Positions 37,981-46,682 of a DNA stretch of 64,000 nt are shown one piece after another. Numbering within the stretch: the first letter of the stretch is position 1; each line of letters begins with the position of its first letter. Origin of the DNA: Streptomyces sp. F001 (GTDB lineage Bacteria; Actinomycetota; Actinomycetes; Streptomycetales; Streptomycetaceae). Where the stretch lies: positions 186,001-250,000 of the forward strand of contig NZ_QZWF01000003.1 in NCBI RefSeq assembly GCF_004187715.1. The letters are read 5' to 3'. The notes under the pieces were generated by a model. That model was not told where the DNA came from. It saw only the letters and a program-made list of their open reading frames with translations, and did no database searches. The translations under genes and the position numbers were made by a program.

Positions 37981-38041
37981 GCCCCCAGCGATTCCCTCGC
38001 CAGGGGCGTGACATGCGTCACAGCTTGTTACAACAGGCGCA

Positions 38042-41000
38042 TCAGAACAGGCCCTTGTAGCCCTGCCAGCCGGTCGCGATCTTCACCCGGGTCCCGAACG
38101 AGCCCTTGCCGGTGCCGGGGATGCGGTAGAGCACACCGGCGCTGTCGCGCGCGACGAGGTCGGCCGCGCCGTCCCCGGTGATGTCGCCGGCCCCGACGAC
38201 CGCGTTGTAGGACACGCCCCAGCTCGCGGACAGCTTCACCCGCGAGGAGAAGGTGCCCTGGCCGGTGCCGTAGTAGCGGTACAGCGCGTTGGTCTTGTCC
38301 TGGGCGAGGAGGTCGCCGATGCCGTCGCCGTTCAGGTCCCCGGCGCCCACGACCTTCTTGTACGTCTTCCAGTTGTCGTACAGCTTCACACGGGACGACA
38401 GCTTGCCGGTGCTGGTGCCCTTGTAGAGGTAGACGGCGCCGGTGGAGGCGGTACGGGCGAGCAGGTCGGGCCGCCCGTCCTTGTTCACGTCACCGGGCGA
38501 GGTGAGCACGTCGTACTGGTTCCAGCCGGTGCCCGTCGAGATCGTGGTGTACGGCGTCGACGGCGTCGGCGCGGCGTTGCAGGCCGGCCTGTACAGCCGC
38601 ACCGTCCCGCTGCTGAACCTGACGAGAACGTCGTTGCAGCGGTCCCCGCTCAGATCACCGACCGGCACCGCCTGCACGCTCGTCGCCCAGCCGCTGCCGG
38701 AGACCTTCCCGGAGAACGTGCCCTTGCCCGTGCCCTGCTGGAAGGTCAGGCCGCCGGAGGAGTTGAGGGTGAGCAGGTCGCCGATGCCGTCCGGGAACCC
38801 CGACGAGCCCACGTGGTCGCGTCGCACCGGGCTGCCGTCGCGCAGCCGCACCGTGCCGTGCACCTCCAGCGGCGCGCCGACGCCGTCGGCGGGCGTGACG
38901 GTGACCGTCCAGTCGTAGGTGCCGTTGGGCAGGAACGCGTCACCGGGCTGCGTGGGGTCGTCGCCGTGCCACCCGATGCTCAGCTCGCCGCGCGCGGCGC
39001 CGCCGACGCGAGTGTCGACGACCTTGCCCGCCGTGTCCCGCACCGTCAGCTCCCAGCTCGCCGACGGCTTCGACAGCAGCACGGTGGTCAGCGTGTCCGG
39101 CACGGCGTCCGTCTCGTGCCCCTCGACATGAGCGGCGTTCTTCGCCGGCCCCAGCAGCCGCAGCGGCTGCTGGGGCACACCGGACGGTACGAGGTGCACG
39201 CGCTGCTGGTCGTCGACATAGGCGGCGTTGGCGCCCGACTCGTCCACTGTCCAGCGCACGTCGCGCTGCGAGACCCCCGTGTCGGGCAGGTCTCCGATGA
39301 TCCGGCTCGAGGGCGTGCCACCGGCAACGGTGGTGAGTGTCAGCTTCCCGGCCTGCTTGTCGTGCGTGACGACATACCCGTCGCCGAGCTTCGCCTCGCC
39401 CATCGGGACGGGCACGGACTTCTTCGCCGTACGGTCGTATACACCGGCACGGCCGTCGCAGGTCCAGTACAGGTAGCGGCCGAGCGCCTGGAGTTCAGCG
39501 GGCTTGCAGCCGGCGTCGGTGGTGACGGCGGTGGTGGCCTTGGTGGACAGGTTCAGCGCCGTGACCGCGCCCGGGGTCGTCGCCGCCGTCCACAGCACGT
39601 CGCCGGAGAGCGCGGCGGCGCCCGTCGTGCGCGTGACCGGATTCCCGTTGTCGCCGATCTTGTAGACGTACCGCTCGCCCGGCGTCGCATAGAGCACGTA
39701 CCGCCCCGACACGTCGGTGATGAGACCGTCGATGGGCACGCTCTGCTCCCAGAGCCCGGCCTCCGTCGGGCCGTTGACCCGGAGCCGGTCGTTCTCCGAG
39801 CCGTACTCCATCCAGGCGATCCGGCCGTCGGCCGTACCGAAGACCCGCGAGCAGGCGATCTCCTTCTCCGGGCAGGTACCGATCACGACGTCGGACACCA
39901 TCCGGGGCGTGAACTCGGAGCGCTCGCCGAACTCCGGCGTGCCGGTGGCGGCCACGGTTCGCACGTAGTCGTTGCGCTGCGTGCTCCCGCTGGTGTCCGT
40001 GACGACCAGGCGGCCCTGTTCCAAGGAGATGCCCTGGATCGGGGCCGGCGGCTTCGGCAGGGCCTTGAGCTGCGTGACGACTGGCTTGCCGGAGGCGTCC
40101 GCGTGGATGCGCTGGATGCCCCAGTCGTCGTCGGCGGTCCGGCCGATGGCCACGGCGGAGCCGTCCGTCGCGGCCGACACGTCGAGACGGGCTGAGGTGA
40201 GCAGGGTGACCTCCGCACCGCCCGTGATGGGCTTGGCGGTCACCCGGAGGCTGCCGCTGGGGACGTGGACCAGCCAGTCGCCGACCACTGCGAGGTCGTT
40301 GACGTAGTTCATGATGCTGCTGCCGTCGAGAGCCACCTCGACGGGGGCGGCCGACAGGTCGGCCCGGGGCAGCACCACCACCTTGGTGTCCTGCGTCCGG
40401 CTGTACACGGCGACGTACTCGGGCGACAGCTTCACGTAGGCGTGGGTGGTGCTCGGCAGCGGTTGGCTCCAGCTCTGCACGCGGCCGGTCGAGCGGTCAA
40501 CGGACACCACGCGGGCGGTGCCGTCCAGCATCGCGTTGAAGAGCACGCCCGAGGCGTCCGCACCGCGCGGGTGCCCCAGCGTCATGCCCTCGGGCACCCC
40601 GCTGACCTCGGTGTCGACGACGGTCCCGTCCGCGCCGACGTCCAGCAGATGCAGCACCCGCGTGGTCGTGCCGTCCTCGTGCGTGACGGAAGCAGCGGCG
40701 ACCGCCGTGGTGCCGTACACGCCGAGCAGTCCCTGCCCCGAGGGCATCTGGGCGGTACGGGTCGTTCCGTCGACCGGGTTCCACAGGTCGAAACGGCCGC
40801 CGCTGTAGCGGTACGCGAGGATGTCGCTGCCCGTGCCGCTCACGCCGATCGCGCCCGTGACCGGCGGCGCCTCGACGGTCTTGCCGTCGGAGTAACGCGT
40901 CCACAACAGGCGGGAGTTGTCCTCCACCCGGTGGTACACGCCCTCGCTGCCGACGCCGTCGGTGCCCGTCTGGGTGTCGGGGTAGTGCAGTGCCGCCCCC

Positions 41001-41140
41001 AGGTTGGTGCTGCGCAACGCGGCCGGCACCACCGTTTCCTGCGGAGTCTCCGCCACCGCCGGGGACGGCAGCAACGGACTCAGCCCGGCCGCGAGCACCG
41101 CGGATGCGCCGAGCAGCCGTACGAAGGCATGACGAGCCAA
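38042..41140 (-). CDS. Large secreted FG-GAP/VCBS-repeat protein
   Basis: This 1032-residue exported protein begins with a Sec signal peptide (FVRLLGASAVLAAGLSPLLP, cleavage after AVA). A beta-propeller-like region (about 60-640) has repeated WD-like strands. A Big/FlgD-type Ig domain follows (about 670-790, SIGWHGDDPTQPGDAFLPNG, DWTVTVTPADG). At the C-terminus are four calcium-binding FG-GAP/VCBS repeats: GDLSGDRCNDVLVR, GDVNKDGRPDLLAR, GDLNGDGIGDLLAQ and GDITGDGAADLVAR. The start appears to be TTG at 41140 with GGGAGGG just upstream. Such Streptomyces proteins are extracellular and of unknown, possibly adhesive or carbohydrate-related, function. It is monocistronic. Confidence 0.88.
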   Translation of the reverse strand: MARHAFVRLLGASAVLAAGLSPLLPSPAVAETPQETVVPAALRSTNLGAALHYPDTQTGTDGVGSEGVYHRVEDNSRLLWTRYSDGKTVEAPPVTGAIGVSGTGSDILAYRYSGGRFDLWNPVDGTTRTAQMPSGQGLLGVYGTTAVAAASVTHEDGTTTRVLHLLDVGADGTVVDTEVSGVPEGMTLGHPRGADASGVLFNAMLDGTARVVSVDRSTGRVQSWSQPLPSTTHAYVKLSPEYVAVYSRTQDTKVVVLPRADLSAAPVEVALDGSSIMNYVNDLAVVGDWLVHVPSGSLRVTAKPITGGAEVTLLTSARLDVSAATDGSAVAIGRTADDDWGIQRIHADASGKPVVTQLKALPKPPAPIQGISLEQGRLVVTDTSGSTQRNDYVRTVAATGTPEFGERSEFTPRMVSDVVIGTCPEKEIACSRVFGTADGRIAWMEYGSENDRLRVNGPTEAGLWEQSVPIDGLITDVSGRYVLYATPGERYVYKIGDNGNPVTRTTGAAALSGDVLWTAATTPGAVTALNLSTKATTAVTTDAGCKPAELQALGRYLYWTCDGRAGVYDRTAKKSVPVPMGEAKLGDGYVVTHDKQAGKLTLTTVAGGTPSSRIIGDLPDTGVSQRDVRWTVDESGANAAYVDDQQRVHLVPSGVPQQPLRLLGPAKNAAHVEGHETDAVPDTLTTVLLSKPSASWELTVRDTAGKVVDTRVGGAARGELSIGWHGDDPTQPGDAFLPNGTYDWTVTVTPADGVGAPLEVHGTVRLRDGSPVRRDHVGSSGFPDGIGDLLTLNSSGGLTFQQGTGKGTFSGKVSGSGWATSVQAVPVGDLSGDRCNDVLVRFSSGTVRLYRPACNAAPTPSTPYTTISTGTGWNQYDVLTSPGDVNKDGRPDLLARTASTGAVYLYKGTSTGKLSSRVKLYDNWKTYKKVVGAGDLNGDGIGDLLAQDKTNALYRYYGTGQGTFSSRVKLSASWGVSYNAVVGAGDITGDGAADLVARDSAGVLYRIPGTGKGSFGTRVKIATGWQGYKGLF

Positions 41141-41266
41141 AGAACCCTCCCCTGAAGCGCGAGAGGTGACTGCGACACGCCTCGGATGCTCCCCGCCCCT
41201 GGCGTCACATCCCTCTCAGAAGTCGGCTGATCCTACCGGGATCGCACAGCTTTTCGGCACGAAAAA

Positions 41267-41307
41267 GCGCCGTGGCCCCACCCGGCGAGGGGGTGGGGCC
41301 ACGGCGC
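41267..41307 (-). terminator. Intrinsic terminator after the DEAD-box helicase gene
   Basis: A perfect 17-bp stem, GCGCCGTGGCCCCACCC with GGGTGGGGCCACGGCGC and a 7-nt loop, is followed on the minus strand by CTTTTTCG. It begins about 24 bp after the helicase stop codon. It may also stop transcripts in the other direction. Confidence 0.9.
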
Positions 41308-41330
41308 CGACAGCTCACTGCCTACCGGCG

Positions 41331-43445
41331 TCAGCCGTTGCGCTTCCAGCGCGGCTTGTCCTCGCGGCGCCCGAAGGAACCGCCACTGCGGTGGTCGTCG
41401 CGGCGGCTGTAAGGACGCTCGTGACCGCCGGTGCGGAAGCCGGGGCGGTCGCCCTGACGGTCCCGGTTGAACGGGCGGTCGCTGCCGCGGTGGCCGCCGC
41501 GCTCGTCACGGCGACCGGCGGTGCGGTCGTCGCGACGGAAGCCGCCCCGGTCGTCGCGGCGCTCGAAGGAACGCCCACCACGGTCATCCCGGTCGTCACG
41601 ACGGAAACCGCCCCGGTCGTCGCGGCGCTCGAAGGAACGCCCACCACGGTCATCCCGGTCGTCACGACGGAAGCCACCACGGTCGCCGTCGCGGCGCTCG
41701 AAGGAACGCCCACCGCGGTCGTTGTCCCGACGCTCGAAGGAACGCCCACCACGGTCACCCCGGTCGTCACGACGGAAGCCACCACGGTCGCCGTCCCGAC
41801 GCTCGAAGCCACGGTCCCGGTCCCGGTTGAACCCGCCCCGGTCGTTGTCCCGCCGCTCGAAGGAACGCCCACCACGGTCACCCCGGTCATCACGACGGAA
41901 GCCACCACGGTCACCCCGCTCCTCACGCCGCTCACGACGCTCGTACGACGGCGAAGCCTCGGCCCGGTCCACGTCCCGCGCCACCGGCTGCTCGGGCACG
42001 GACACCTCGACGGCCTCCGCCACCGCGGCCTGCGCCTCGGCCACCGCCGCCTCAGGGTCCTCGCCCCGCTCACGTGCGACCCGGGCGACCAGCCGGTCGG
42101 CCTCCTCGCGCAGCTCGGCGGCACGGCGCTGCGCCCGCTCCAGCTGCTTGGTGAGCTGGGCGACCTCACGCTCGGCCTGCTGCGCCGCGTTGCCCGCGGA
42201 CTCGGCCTGCACCTCGGTCATCGAACGGGCGCCGGTGATCTCGGCGACCTCCGGGTCGAAGGCACCCGCGCCCTGGATGATGTGCCGCGAGGCGTCGACG
42301 CCCGCGTCCTCCATCAGCCGGAAGATCTGGCGCCGCTGATGCGGCAGCGCCAGGGAGACGACGGTGCCGGTGCGCCCGGCGCGCGCCGTACGGCCGGCCC
42401 GGTGCAGGTAGTCCTTGTGGTCGCCGGCGGGGTCGACGTTCAGGACGAGGTCGATGCCGTCGACGTGAATGCCGCGCGCCGCCACATCCGTTGCGACCAG
42501 GACGTTGACGTAGCCGTCCTTGAAGTCCGCCAGCGTCCGCGTGCGCGCACCCTGCGTCATACCGCCGTGCAGCGCATCGGCCTTGGCACCGGCGTCACGC
42601 AGCTGCTCGGCGACCCGGTCGGCGCCCAGCTGGGTGCGGACGAAGATGATGGTGCGGCCCTTGCGGGAGGCGATGGCCGCCGTGACCGGCGCCTTGTCCT
42701 TGGGCTTCACGACCAGGATGTGGTGCGACATGGTCGTCACCGCGCCCTGCGCCGCGTCGACCTCGTGCGAGACGGGGTCGTTGAGGTACCGGTCGACGAG
42801 GGTCTTGATCTCGTTCTCCATCGTCGCGGAGAACAGCATCCGCTGACCGCCCGCCGGAACCTGGTCGAGCAGTTCCGTCACCTCGGGCAGGAAGCCCAGG
42901 TCGGACATCTGGTCGGCCTCGTCGAGCACCGCGATCTGCACGTCCTCGAGGGAGCAGGCACCGCGGTTGATGATGTCGCGGAGGCGACCAGGGGTGGCGA
43001 CGAGGATGTCGACGCCGCGCTCCAGGGCGTAGATCTGGTTGCCCATCGACGTACCGCCGCAGACGACCTTCATCTTCAGCCCGAGGACATCCCCGTACGG
43101 CTGCAGCGCGTCGGCGACCTGCATGGCGAGCTCACGGGTCGGCGTGAGGATGACGGCACGCGGCTTGCGCTTCTCGGTGCGACCGCCGGCCAGCGTGGCC
43201 AGGGTCGGCAGGCCGAAGGAGAGGGTCTTGCCGGAGCCGGTGCGGCCACGGCCGAGGATGTCCTTCCCGGCCAGGGCGTCCGGGATGGTCGCCGCTTGGA
43301 TCGGGAAGGGGGTGGTCACGCCGTTCTGCGCGAGCTTGCGCACGACACCCTCGGGGAGGCCGAGGTCCGCGAAGGTCAGCTCGGGGGTTTCCTCGACGGC
43401 CTCGTTCTCGGGCACGACGACGTGATCAGTACTGGAAATGGACAT
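41331..43445 (-). CDS. DEAD-box RNA helicase with C-terminal RGG/RD repeats
   Basis: This RNA helicase of about 704 residues has the Q motif (FPIQAATIPDAL), motif I GRGRTGSGKTLS, Ia PTRELAMQ, motif II VLDEADQM (DEAD) and motif III LFSATM. It also has motif IV FVRTQLG, motif V ATDVAARGIHV and motif VI HRAGRTARAG, all within about residues 25-390. A helical Glu/Ala/Arg-rich stretch (about 430-490) precedes a long basic/acidic tail made of DRGGRSFERRD and DRGGFRRDD repeats that likely binds RNA. The start ATG at 43445 begins MSISSTDHVV; the best purine-rich stretch is about 12 bases upstream. The enzyme probably remodels structured RNA or ribosome assembly intermediates, as cold-shock DEAD proteins do. 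Confidence 0.93.
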   Translation of the reverse strand: MSISSTDHVVVPENEAVEETPELTFADLGLPEGVVRKLAQNGVTTPFPIQAATIPDALAGKDILGRGRTGSGKTLSFGLPTLATLAGGRTEKRKPRAVILTPTRELAMQVADALQPYGDVLGLKMKVVCGGTSMGNQIYALERGVDILVATPGRLRDIINRGACSLEDVQIAVLDEADQMSDLGFLPEVTELLDQVPAGGQRMLFSATMENEIKTLVDRYLNDPVSHEVDAAQGAVTTMSHHILVVKPKDKAPVTAAIASRKGRTIIFVRTQLGADRVAEQLRDAGAKADALHGGMTQGARTRTLADFKDGYVNVLVATDVAARGIHVDGIDLVLNVDPAGDHKDYLHRAGRTARAGRTGTVVSLALPHQRRQIFRLMEDAGVDASRHIIQGAGAFDPEVAEITGARSMTEVQAESAGNAAQQAEREVAQLTKQLERAQRRAAELREEADRLVARVARERGEDPEAAVAEAQAAVAEAVEVSVPEQPVARDVDRAEASPSYERRERREERGDRGGFRRDDRGDRGGRSFERRDNDRGGFNRDRDRGFERRDGDRGGFRRDDRGDRGGRSFERRDNDRGGRSFERRDGDRGGFRRDDRDDRGGRSFERRDDRGGFRRDDRDDRGGRSFERRDDRGGFRRDDRTAGRRDERGGHRGSDRPFNRDRQGDRPGFRTGGHERPYSRRDDHRSGGSFGRREDKPRWKRNG
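41500..41935. repeat. Intragenic tandem repeats encoding the helicase RGG tail
   Basis: Imperfect repeats of about 30-60 bp encode DRGGRSFERRD (five copies) alternating with DRGGFRRDD units. On the plus strand they appear as recurring GCTCGAAGGAACG and CGTCACGACGG words. Such DNA is prone to slippage and length variation. Confidence 0.85.
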
Positions 43446-43675
43446 GCGTATGCGAAACCTTCCGGAGTCTCGTCGGCACGCGCCCGTCAACTCCGTGATT
43501 CGCAATACGACCGCCTCAATGCGGTCCGCCACGGCAAGGGAGAGTACGCGCCACACGGCGCGCTCTGCGGTGGCGCCGGGCAAATGGGATCAAACGATCT
43601 ACCACCATACGCACCCACCGCCCCTCATGGCAAACCGAGCTGGTACACCCGGCCCAACGGCCCACCGACGCGGCA

Positions 43676-44215
43676 CTAGACCGGCGCCCCGGCCTCCGGC
43701 GCCGGCTCGCGGTGCACCAGCTGCGGCCTCGGCTCCTCGTGCGCCGACGACGACGGCTCGGCAACCGTCGGCTCGGGAGACGCCGGCGGTTCCGGCGACG
43801 GCGGGGGCGGCTCCGGCGCAGGACTGGTCCGCGTCGGGCTCGGGGGCGCAGGCGTCGGCGCGGGACCCCCGGGCCCCACGGTCCGCCCCGGCCCGTCCGG
43901 CACCGAAGCCGACGCACTTGTCCCGGGCTCGGCCGCCGACCCCGACGGTGCGGCCGACTCCCCGGGCTTCGCCGTGCCGTGCCCCTTCCCGCCCTTGCCG
44001 CGCCCGTCTTCGGCCCCGCCCGCGGCCTCTCCGTGCCCGGCGCCACCGTCCGGCCCCACCGGCCCCCCGCCGGGCGCCGCACCGCCCTCCTGCCCCGCCG
44101 AATGCGACGGCCTGGCCCGCCCTCCGTCGTCGTCACCCACGCTCATACAGCCGGCGGCAGCGGCGAAGGCCACGACGGTGGCGGCCAGGCGGACGGGTAC
44201 GAGCAAGGGGCGCAC
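43676..44215 (-). CDS. Proline-rich lipoprotein
   Basis: This 179-residue protein has a lipoprotein signal peptide: a short basic start, a hydrophobic run LAATVVAFAAAAGC and a lipobox Cys at about residue 23. The mature part is low-complexity, rich in Gly, Pro, Ala and Ser (EGGAAPGGGPVGPDGG; PAPTPAPPSPTRTSPAPEPP), with no recognisable domain. It probably serves as a cell-envelope spacer or has no enzymatic role. It starts at a GTG with GGGAGG-type sequence upstream. It is transcribed in the same direction as the zincin gene (gap 75 bp), so they may form an operon. Confidence 0.75.
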   Translation of the reverse strand: MRPLLVPVRLAATVVAFAAAAGCMSVGDDDGGRARPSHSAGQEGGAAPGGGPVGPDGGAGHGEAAGGAEDGRGKGGKGHGTAKPGESAAPSGSAAEPGTSASASVPDGPGRTVGPGGPAPTPAPPSPTRTSPAPEPPPPSPEPPASPEPTVAEPSSSAHEEPRPQLVHREPAPEAGAPV

Positions 44216-44290
44216 GGGCAGCCACCTCCGGGGAGGGTGAAGGAGTCAACATGCCCAACTCCCGCCGCCCACAAGAGGACACGCGCACGG

Positions 44291-44641
44291 TCATCCGTAT
44301 CCCAGGGCGTGCAACCGCGCGTCGTCGATCCCGAAGTGATGGGCGATCTCGTGCACCACTGTGATCTCCGTCTCCGCGACGACGTCCTCCCGCGACACGC
44401 AGAACCTCAGCGTCGGCCCCCGGTAGATCGTGATCCGGTCCGGCAGCACCCCGGCGTACCACTCGCCCCGCTCCGTCAGCGGAGTCCCCTCGTACAGCCC
44501 CAGCAACTCGGGATCGTCCACCGGGGGCTCGTCCTCGACGAACACCGCGACGTTGTCCATCAGCCGCGTCAGCTCCGGCGGAATCCGGTCCAGCGCCTCG
44601 GCGACCAGTTCCTCGAACTCCTCGCGCGTCATCTCCAGCAC
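44291..44641 (-). CDS. Zincin-like metallopeptidase family protein
   Basis: This protein of about 116 residues is of the minimal zincin family. The N-terminal helix TREEFEELVAEALDRIPPEL is followed by NVAVFVEDEPPVDD and LLGLYEGTPLTERG. The C-terminal zinc motif is VVHEIAHHFGIDDARLHALG (HExxHxxGxxD). The family is widespread in actinobacteria, one copy per genome, and its substrate is unknown. I prefer the GTG at 44641 (VLEMTREEF). The ATG at 44632 is an alternative. It is divergent from the metallophosphoesterase gene. Confidence 0.9.
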   Translation of the reverse strand: MLEMTREEFEELVAEALDRIPPELTRLMDNVAVFVEDEPPVDDPELLGLYEGTPLTERGEWYAGVLPDRITIYRGPTLRFCVSREDVVAETEITVVHEIAHHFGIDDARLHALGYG

Positions 44642-44746
44642 AGGCCCATTGTCCGGTACGACACCCCCGTACGAGAGCCGCAGGAGCGCCCCGTTACGAC
44701 CCGCACAGCCCCGCATACCCACCCCCGCACACGGGCATAGGGACCA

Positions 44747-46357
44747 ATGGCCCGCGTCCCAGCCGCAGTCCTGAAGACGATCACCCGCATACGGAGGCCG
44801 CGCGGCCTCCGTCCCCACCCCGCGGTCGAACTCGTCTCCCAGCCCCACAACCCCTGGATCCGCGCCCTCGGCCTGATCACAGTCGTCCTGCTGGGCGCCT
44901 GGCTCGGTCTGCTGGTCGTCGGCAACGTGCGCGTCCCGGTCGGCCCGATGGACACGACGATGACCCTGCGCCCGTCCCTCGCCGGCGGCACGAAGATCAA
45001 CGTCTCCCCGCTGGGCGCCCTCCACCTGGACAGCCACATCGCCCCGGTCCGCCTGGACGTGAACGTCGACCAGCTCGACCCGGACCGCTCCCAGGCCCTC
45101 GTCGACCACCCCGAACGCCTCTCCGGCCTCCAGGACGAGGTCGCCCAGGACGTCGGCCACGGCGCCCTCGACCTGGCGGTGCGCTCCTGCGTGGCCGTGG
45201 TCGCGGGCGCCACCGCCCTGGGCCTCGCGGTCTACCGCCGCCCGCGCCGGGCCCTGGCGGCCGGCGGCCTCGCCCTCACCCTGCTCGCCGCCTCCGGGGC
45301 GACCGCGTACGCCACCTGGAACCCCAAGTCCGTCCTGGAACCGAGGTTCTCCGGCCTGCTCTCCTCCGCCCCCTCCCTGGTCGGCGACGCCCGCAGCATC
45401 GTCACCGAATTCGACGTCTACCAGCAGGAGTTGGCCCGCCTGGTGACGAACGTGACGAAGCTCTACGACGCCACCTCCACGCTCCCCGCCTACCAGCCGG
45501 ACCCCACCACCATCCGTGTCCTGCACGTCTCCGACATCCATCTGAACCCGGCCAGCTGGAAGATCATCGCCTCGCTGGTGGAGCAGTACGAGGTGAACGT
45601 GATCGTGGACTCCGGCGACACGATGGATCACGGCACAGCGGCGGAGAACGGCTTCCTGGACCCCATCGAGGATCTGGGCGCCCCGTACGTCTGGGTCCGC
45701 GGCAACCACGACTCCCTGATCACCCAGCGCCACCTCGAGAGCCTCAAGAACGTGCACGTCCTGGACGACGGCCGGGCGACGACCATCGCGGGCCTGCGCT
45801 TCGCGGGCATCGGCGACCCCCAGTTCACGCCCGACCGCACCAACAAACCCGGAGCCGACGCCTCCCAGGAACTGGCCGGCGCCCGCCTGGCCTCGGCGCT
45901 GCGCGACCAGCGGGCCGCCGGCACCCCCGTGGACGTGGCCATCGCCCACGAGCCGCCGGCCGCCCGCCAGACCGACGGCGAGGTCCCCCTGGTCCTGGCC
46001 GGCCATGTGCACCACCAGGAAATGGAGGTCATGCGGTACGGCACCCGGCTGCGCATCGAAGGCTCGACGGGCGGCAGCGGCCTGCGCGCGGTGGAGGGCG
46101 AGCACCCGGACCCGATCGAGGCGTCGATCCTCTACTTCGACCGGGACACCCGCCGCCTCCAGGCCTGGGACGCGATCAGGCTGGGCGGCCTGGGCCTGAC
46201 GACGGCAGAGGTCAGCCGCCACCTGGTCGAGGAGAACCAGCCGGGAGCCACCCCGTCTCCGACCCCGTCCCCCACTCCCCCCCCACCCCGTCTCCATAAA
46301 CCGTTTTGGCGATCCCTCCCGCCATCCCATATGCTTCTCACGTCCCCGACGCGCTGA
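44747..46357 (+). CDS. Membrane metallophosphoesterase (C-terminus probably frameshifted)
   Basis: This calcineurin-like phosphoesterase is anchored by hydrophobic segments at about 42-62 (LGLITVVLLGAWLGLLVVG) and 145-185. The catalytic domain (about 260-460) has all metal motifs: VSDIHLN, DSGDTMDHG, RGNHDS, AIAHEPP and LAGHVHHQ. The tail is ATPSPTPSPTP followed by PPPRLHKPFW... to a stop at 46357. A run of eight C at 46277-46284 sits in that tail. One more C would continue TPSP and stop at the TAA at 46297-46299, ahead of the tRNA promoter at 46306. The last 20 residues are therefore probably an artefact of an indel. Substrate unknown. Confidence 0.88.
   Translation: MARVPAAVLKTITRIRRPRGLRPHPAVELVSQPHNPWIRALGLITVVLLGAWLGLLVVGNVRVPVGPMDTTMTLRPSLAGGTKINVSPLGALHLDSHIAPVRLDVNVDQLDPDRSQALVDHPERLSGLQDEVAQDVGHGALDLAVRSCVAVVAGATALGLAVYRRPRRALAAGGLALTLLAASGATAYATWNPKSVLEPRFSGLLSSAPSLVGDARSIVTEFDVYQQELARLVTNVTKLYDATSTLPAYQPDPTTIRVLHVSDIHLNPASWKIIASLVEQYEVNVIVDSGDTMDHGTAAENGFLDPIEDLGAPYVWVRGNHDSLITQRHLESLKNVHVLDDGRATTIAGLRFAGIGDPQFTPDRTNKPGADASQELAGARLASALRDQRAAGTPVDVAIAHEPPAARQTDGEVPLVLAGHVHHQEMEVMRYGTRLRIEGSTGGSGLRAVEGEHPDPIEASILYFDRDTRRLQAWDAIRLGGLGLTTAEVSRHLVEENQPGATPSPTPSPTPPPPRLHKPFWRSLPPSHMLLTSPTR
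46306..46335 (+). promoter_or_regulatory. Promoter of the tRNA-Glu/Asp/Phe cluster (TTGGCG-18-TATGCT)
   Basis: TTGGCG at 46306-46311 and TATGCT at 46330-46335, with an 18-bp spacer, place a transcription start about 35-40 bp before tRNA-Glu. It overlaps the annotated 3' end of the metallophosphoesterase frame, which supports an earlier stop for that gene. Confidence 0.65.
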
Positions 46358-46379
46358 GAAGCGCCCAGGCGGGCCGATA

Positions 46380-46452
46380 GCCCTCATCGTCTAGCGGCCT
46401 AGGACGCCGCCCTTTCAAGGCGGTAGCACGGGTTCGAATCCCGTTGGGGGCA
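46380..46452 (+). tRNA. tRNA-Glu (UUC)
   Basis: GCCCTCATCGTCTAG starts the acceptor and D arm. The anticodon arm is CCGCCCTTTCAAGGCGG with UUC, the T arm is CGGGTTCGAATCCCG, and the acceptor closes with TGGGGGC plus A. First of three tRNAs in a row. Confidence 0.96.
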
Positions 46453-46490
46453 CGCAGTACGGTGTGCGACACTGTCGTACGTCATAGCTT

Positions 46491-46565
46491 GGTCCTGTGG
46501 AGCAGTTTGGAGTGCTCGCCACCCTGTCAAGGTGGAGGCCGCGGGTTCAAATCCCGTCAGGACCG
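46491..46565 (+). tRNA. tRNA-Asp (GUC), copy 1
   Basis: GGTCCTGTGGAGCAG begins the tRNA, the anticodon arm is CCACCCTGTCAAGGTGG with GUC, and the T arm is CGGGTTCAAATCCCG. It is identical to the copy at 54618-54692. Thirty-eight bases separate it from tRNA-Glu. Confidence 0.96.
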
Positions 46566-46570
46566 CTGAG

Positions 46571-46584
46571 GTTTCACGTGAAAC
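46571..46584. promoter_or_regulatory. parS centromere-like site
   Basis: GTTTCACGTGAAAC is the exact 14-bp parS sequence bound by ParB in Streptomyces. Here it is the centre of a perfect 20-bp palindrome (46568-46587, GAG and CTC flanks). It lies in the 24-bp gap between tRNA-Asp and tRNA-Phe. parS sites in Streptomyces cluster around oriC, which helps to place this window. Confidence 0.92.
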
Positions 46585-46589
46585 CTCGT

Positions 46590-46663
46590 GGCTGGGTAGC
46601 TCAGTTGGTACGAGCGTCCGCCTGAAAAGCGGAAGGTCGCCGGTTCGACCCCGGCCCCAGCCA
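46590..46663 (+). tRNA. tRNA-Phe (GAA), integration target
   Basis: GGCTGGGTAGCTCAG starts the tRNA, the anticodon arm is CCGCCTGAAAAGCGG with GAA, the T arm is CCGGTTCGACCCCGG, and the acceptor ends CCCAGCCA. Its 3' 44 bases plus one are repeated at 50383-50427, so the gene is the attachment site of an integrated element. The tRNA remains whole. Confidence 0.96.
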
Positions 46664-46664
46664 C
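46620..46664 (+). repeat. attL: 45-bp repeat at the tRNA-Phe 3' end
   Basis: This copy runs from the anticodon stem (GCCTGAAAAGCGG) to one base past the tRNA (CCCAGCCAC). It is identical to 50383-50427. Confidence 0.88.
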
Positions 46665-46682
46665 CGTCGCCCCCATCAGGGC

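Noticed and set aside
41500..41935. A CRISPR-like array because of regular repeats
   Set aside because: The repeats are in frame, imperfect, of uneven spacing, and encode the helicase RGG tail.
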